Source: an uncultured Prevotella sp. (lineage in GTDB: Bacteria > Bacteroidota > Bacteroidia > Bacteroidales > Bacteroidaceae). Taken from it: 7,503 bases of DNA. Under the pieces are notes generated by a model. It ran no database searches, was not told where the DNA came from, and was given only the letters and a program-made list of their open reading frames with translations. Location: assembly GCA_900553155.1 (NCBI GenBank), contig USCM01000086.1:1-7503 (forward strand), read 5' to 3'. This document shows positions 5,987 through 7,503 of this stretch, one piece after another; positions within the stretch are counted from its first letter, which is position 1; each line of letters starts with the position of its first letter. A program made the position numbers and the translations under genes.

Positions 5987-6094
5987 TTTTTTGAGCACAT
6001 CTATACAGAATTTGAGAAAATTCAATATTTCTCGTGTGATGGCGAATTAAGGCATAAACATTATTTATTCAACTTAATTTAGAGTAACACAATT
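5987..6094 (+). promoter_or_regulatory. Long 5' leader of rplY
   Basis: The predicted leader is about 108 nt, long for a single ribosomal-protein gene. It starts with a T6 run (5987-5992). One modest hairpin is visible: GAGAAA (6014-6019) with TTTCTC (6028-6033), which CACA/TGTG (5996-5999 with 6035-6038) might extend loosely. The last 30 nt are AT-rich and unstructured, typical before Bacteroidetes start codons. Autoregulation by the ribosomal protein is possible but not shown. Confidence 0.35.
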
Positions 6095-6688
6095 ATGAAA
6101 GAGATTAACGTTACAGGTCAGAAGCGTGAAAACCTTGGAAAGAAAGCTTCTAAAGCATTGCGTAAGGAAGGTCTTGTACCTTGCAACATCTACGGCCTCG
6201 CCGAGAAGGATGGCAAGCCAGCAGCTATGTCATTTGCTATCGCTATGACTGAGCTTCGCAAGATTATCTACACTCCGCACATCTATGTTATCAACCTCGT
6301 TATCGACGGCGAGTCGCACACAGCTATCCTCAAGGAGATTCAGTTCCACCCGGTAACTGACGCTGTTCTTCACGTAGACTTCCTCGAGGTTAACGATCAG
6401 AAGCCTATCACAATCGGTATCCCAGTTAAGCTCACAGGTCTTGCACAGGGTGTACGTGATGGTGGTCGTATGAACCTCTCTATCCGTAAGATCAACGTTA
6501 CTGCTCCTTACCAGCAGATTCCTGAGCACCTCGAGATTGATGTTACTGCCCTCAAGATTGGCAAGAGCATCAAGGTTGGCGAGTTGAGCTTCGAGGGTCT
6601 TGAGATCGCTACAAGCAAGGAGGTCATCGTATGCTCTATCAAGATGACACGTGCCGCTATGTCGGCTGCTGCTGCCGCTCAGGATTAA
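6095..6688 (+). CDS. rplY: Large-subunit ribosomal protein L25, long CTC/TL5 form
   Basis: L25 binds 5S rRNA in the central protuberance of the 50S subunit. This 197-residue protein is the two-domain CTC (general stress protein) type. The N-terminal L25 domain (about 1-96) carries the conserved pattern R-x-x-LGKKASKALRKEGLVPCNIYG (11-34) and LKEIQFHPVTDAVLHVDF (79-96), the latter being the part that contacts 5S rRNA. The C-terminal TL5 beta-domain (about 100-186) includes IGIPVKLTGLAQGVRDGGRMN (107-127) and the IPEHLEIDVTALKIGKSIKV stretch (142-161). A short alanine-rich tail (187-195) ends the protein, also common in this family. Length is typical. It is transcribed from the promoter at 5949-5980 and followed by a clear terminator, so it may be largely monocistronic, with pth possibly reached by read-through. 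Confidence 0.96.
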   Translation: MKEINVTGQKRENLGKKASKALRKEGLVPCNIYGLAEKDGKPAAMSFAIAMTELRKIIYTPHIYVINLVIDGESHTAILKEIQFHPVTDAVLHVDFLEVNDQKPITIGIPVKLTGLAQGVRDGGRMNLSIRKINVTAPYQQIPEHLEIDVTALKIGKSIKVGELSFEGLEIATSKEVIVCSIKMTRAAMSAAAAAQD

Positions 6689-6724
6689 TAAATAGCACAC
6701 AATCAGCTAATTGTAACAATAAGG

Positions 6725-6760
6725 AAAGCGCACGAGTCTGCATTGACACGTGCGCTTTTT
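6725..6760 (+). terminator. Intrinsic terminator after rplY
   Basis: AAAGCGCACG (6725-6734) and CGTGCGCTTT (6749-6758) form a perfect 10-bp stem. Inside it, GTC/GAC (6736-6738 with 6745-6747) can extend the stem past one mismatch. The T-tract runs 6756-6760, 37 nt past the rplY stop. Confidence 0.9.
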
Positions 6761-6768
6761 ATCATTTA

Positions 6769-6799
6769 GGCTTATAAGACACTGAGGTACTTATAAGCC
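6769..6799. promoter_or_regulatory. Perfect inverted repeat in the pth leader
   Basis: GGCTTATAAG (6769-6778) and CTTATAAGCC (6790-6799) are perfect 10-bp arms around an 11-nt loop, ending 20 nt before the pth ATG. Each arm contains the self-palindrome CTTATAAG, so the element is also a pair of direct palindromes 19 nt apart. No T-tract follows, so it is not a terminator. An operator with two sites about two helical turns apart, or a leader RNA hairpin, would fit. No TAnnTTTG promoter for pth is seen nearby. Confidence 0.6.
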
Positions 6800-6819
6800 C
6801 TTACTATTTCTTTAAGACT

Positions 6820-7404
6820 ATGGATAAGTTTTTAATAGTAGGTCTTGGCAACCCTGGCTACGAGTACGAGAATACAAGACACAACACTGGCTTTATGGTG
6901 GTTGACGAGTTTGCTCGCTCGGTGGGCGCTACCTTCGAGGACAAGCGCTATGGCTTTGTGGCTGAGACATCAATCAAGGGCAGAAAGGTGTTTATACTTA
7001 AGCCTACAACCTTTATGAACCTTAGCGGCAACGCTGTGCGCTACTGGCTGCAGAAGGAGAATATCGACCAGGAACGCCTGCTTGTTATCGTTGACGACCT
7101 GTCTATTCCGCTCGGCGACTTCCGCTTGAAGGGCAACGGCTCCAACGGCGGACACAACGGACTGGGCAACATACAGCAGCTCATCGGACAACAGTATGCA
7201 CGTCTGCGTATGGGCATCGGTGCCGACTTTGCAAAAGGTCAGCAGGTGGACTGGGTGCTTGGCAAATACGACGAGGAGGAGATGAAGACCCTACAGCCTT
7301 CCATCGACCAGGCTGTAGACATTATAAAGAGCTTTGTGCTTGCCGGACTGAACATCACGATGAATCAGTATAACAAATTGGGCAAGAAGGCTAAAAAACA
7401 ATAA
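6820..7404 (+). CDS. pth: Peptidyl-tRNA hydrolase
   Basis: Pth cleaves the ester bond in peptidyl-tRNAs that drop off the ribosome, recycling tRNA; it is essential in most bacteria. The 194-residue protein shows the whole signature set: LIVGLGNPGYEYENTRHNTGF (5-25) with catalytic His21, KPTTFMNLSG (61-70) with Asn67, VIVDDLSIPLG (89-99) with catalytic Asp93, and GSNGGHNGL (107-115) with His112 and Asn113. The position after DDL is Ser rather than the frequent Asp or Ala; it is not catalytic. The C-terminal GKKAKKQ is a basic tail. Length is standard. The ATG at 6820 puts the first beta-strand at residue 4, as in homologues. It precedes the S4-domain gene by 5 nt, suggesting coupling. Confidence 0.97.
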   Translation: MDKFLIVGLGNPGYEYENTRHNTGFMVVDEFARSVGATFEDKRYGFVAETSIKGRKVFILKPTTFMNLSGNAVRYWLQKENIDQERLLVIVDDLSIPLGDFRLKGNGSNGGHNGLGNIQQLIGQQYARLRMGIGADFAKGQQVDWVLGKYDEEEMKTLQPSIDQAVDIIKSFVLAGLNITMNQYNKLGKKAKKQ

Positions 7405-7409
7405 GGCTT

Positions 7410-7503
7410 ATGGCTGAAGTAGCACGTATAGACAAGTGGCTGTGGGCGGCGCGCATATACAAGACACGCTCCATAGCTGCCGATGCCTGCAAGAATGGCA
7501 GGG
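7410..7503 (+). CDS. S4-domain RNA-binding protein (HslR/Hsp15-like), 5' part
   Basis: The window ends after 31 codons. The visible product begins MAEVARIDKWLWAARIYKTR, followed by SIAADACKNGR. This is the start of an S4 RNA-binding domain: R-I/L-DKWLW-x-AR-x-x-KTR-x-x-A is the classic opening of Hsp15 (HslR), which binds free 50S subunits carrying peptidyl-tRNA after abortive translation. Placement 5 nt after pth fits such a role, since Pth and an Hsp15-like protein would both act on stalled peptidyl-tRNA. The ATG at 7410 is the only reasonable start. The rest of the gene, and whether it is a stand-alone Hsp15 or a longer S4 protein, cannot be seen. Confidence 0.88.
   Translation, partial: MAEVARIDKWLWAARIYKTRSIAADACKNGR

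Noticed and set aside
6701..6720. Small AT-rich palindromes (ATTGTAACAAT at 6710-6720 and ACAAT/ATTGT nearby) between rplY and its terminator.
   Set aside because: They are short and A/T-rich, within what chance gives in such a spacer.
1..7503. Mobile elements, toxin-antitoxin, defence or secretion gene sets, and tRNA genes.
   Set aside because: No transposase, integrase, direct-repeat target duplication, cloverleaf, or relevant protein motif was seen; all large frames are assigned to core genes.

Overview
The window looks like a core-genome segment of a Bacteroidales chromosome, probably Prevotella/Bacteroides-like. Three lines of evidence support this. Promoters follow the Bacteroidetes pattern (TTTG, about 20 nt, TAnnTTTG). 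Start codons have A-rich leaders rather than clear Shine-Dalgarno sites. The gene order rplY-pth-S4 protein, divergent from nusB-yajC-ybbR-coaE-DUF5606, is one I recall as typical of this order. Genus cannot be settled from sequence reading alone.

Layout: positions 1-384 are non-coding and hold an inverted array of about 22-bp repeats (55-177) and a promoter for ddh (385-1284, +), a meso-diaminopimelate dehydrogenase for lysine/peptidoglycan precursor metabolism. A perfect 32-bp inverted repeat (1311-1385) separates ddh from a convergent minus-strand gene train and probably terminates transcription both ways.

That train, read from right to left, is nusB (5816-4731), yajC (4637-4326), ybbR-like (4309-3326), coaE (3322-2756), a DUF5606 protein (2669-2229) and rsmA (2204-1395). 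It probably forms one operon driven from a promoter at 5913-5882. It mixes rRNA transcription and maturation (NusB, RsmA), Sec-associated and envelope functions (YajC, YbbR), coenzyme A synthesis (CoaE) and one uncharacterised protein.

A divergent promoter (5949-5980) drives rplY (6095-6688, +), a long CTC/TL5-type ribosomal protein L25. An intrinsic terminator follows, then pth (6820-7404, +; peptidyl-tRNA hydrolase) and the first 31 codons of an S4-domain RNA-binding protein (7410 to the window edge). The right half is thus translation-centred: a 5S rRNA-binding protein, recycling of peptidyl-tRNA, and probably rescue of stalled 50S subunits.

I found no mobile element, tRNA, rRNA, CRISPR array or defence system, and no convincing evidence of a new multi-gene system. 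The least explained items are the inverted 22-bp repeat array upstream of ddh, the DUF5606 gene, the unusually long NusB with its charged tail, and the small symmetric elements in the leaders of pth and nusB.
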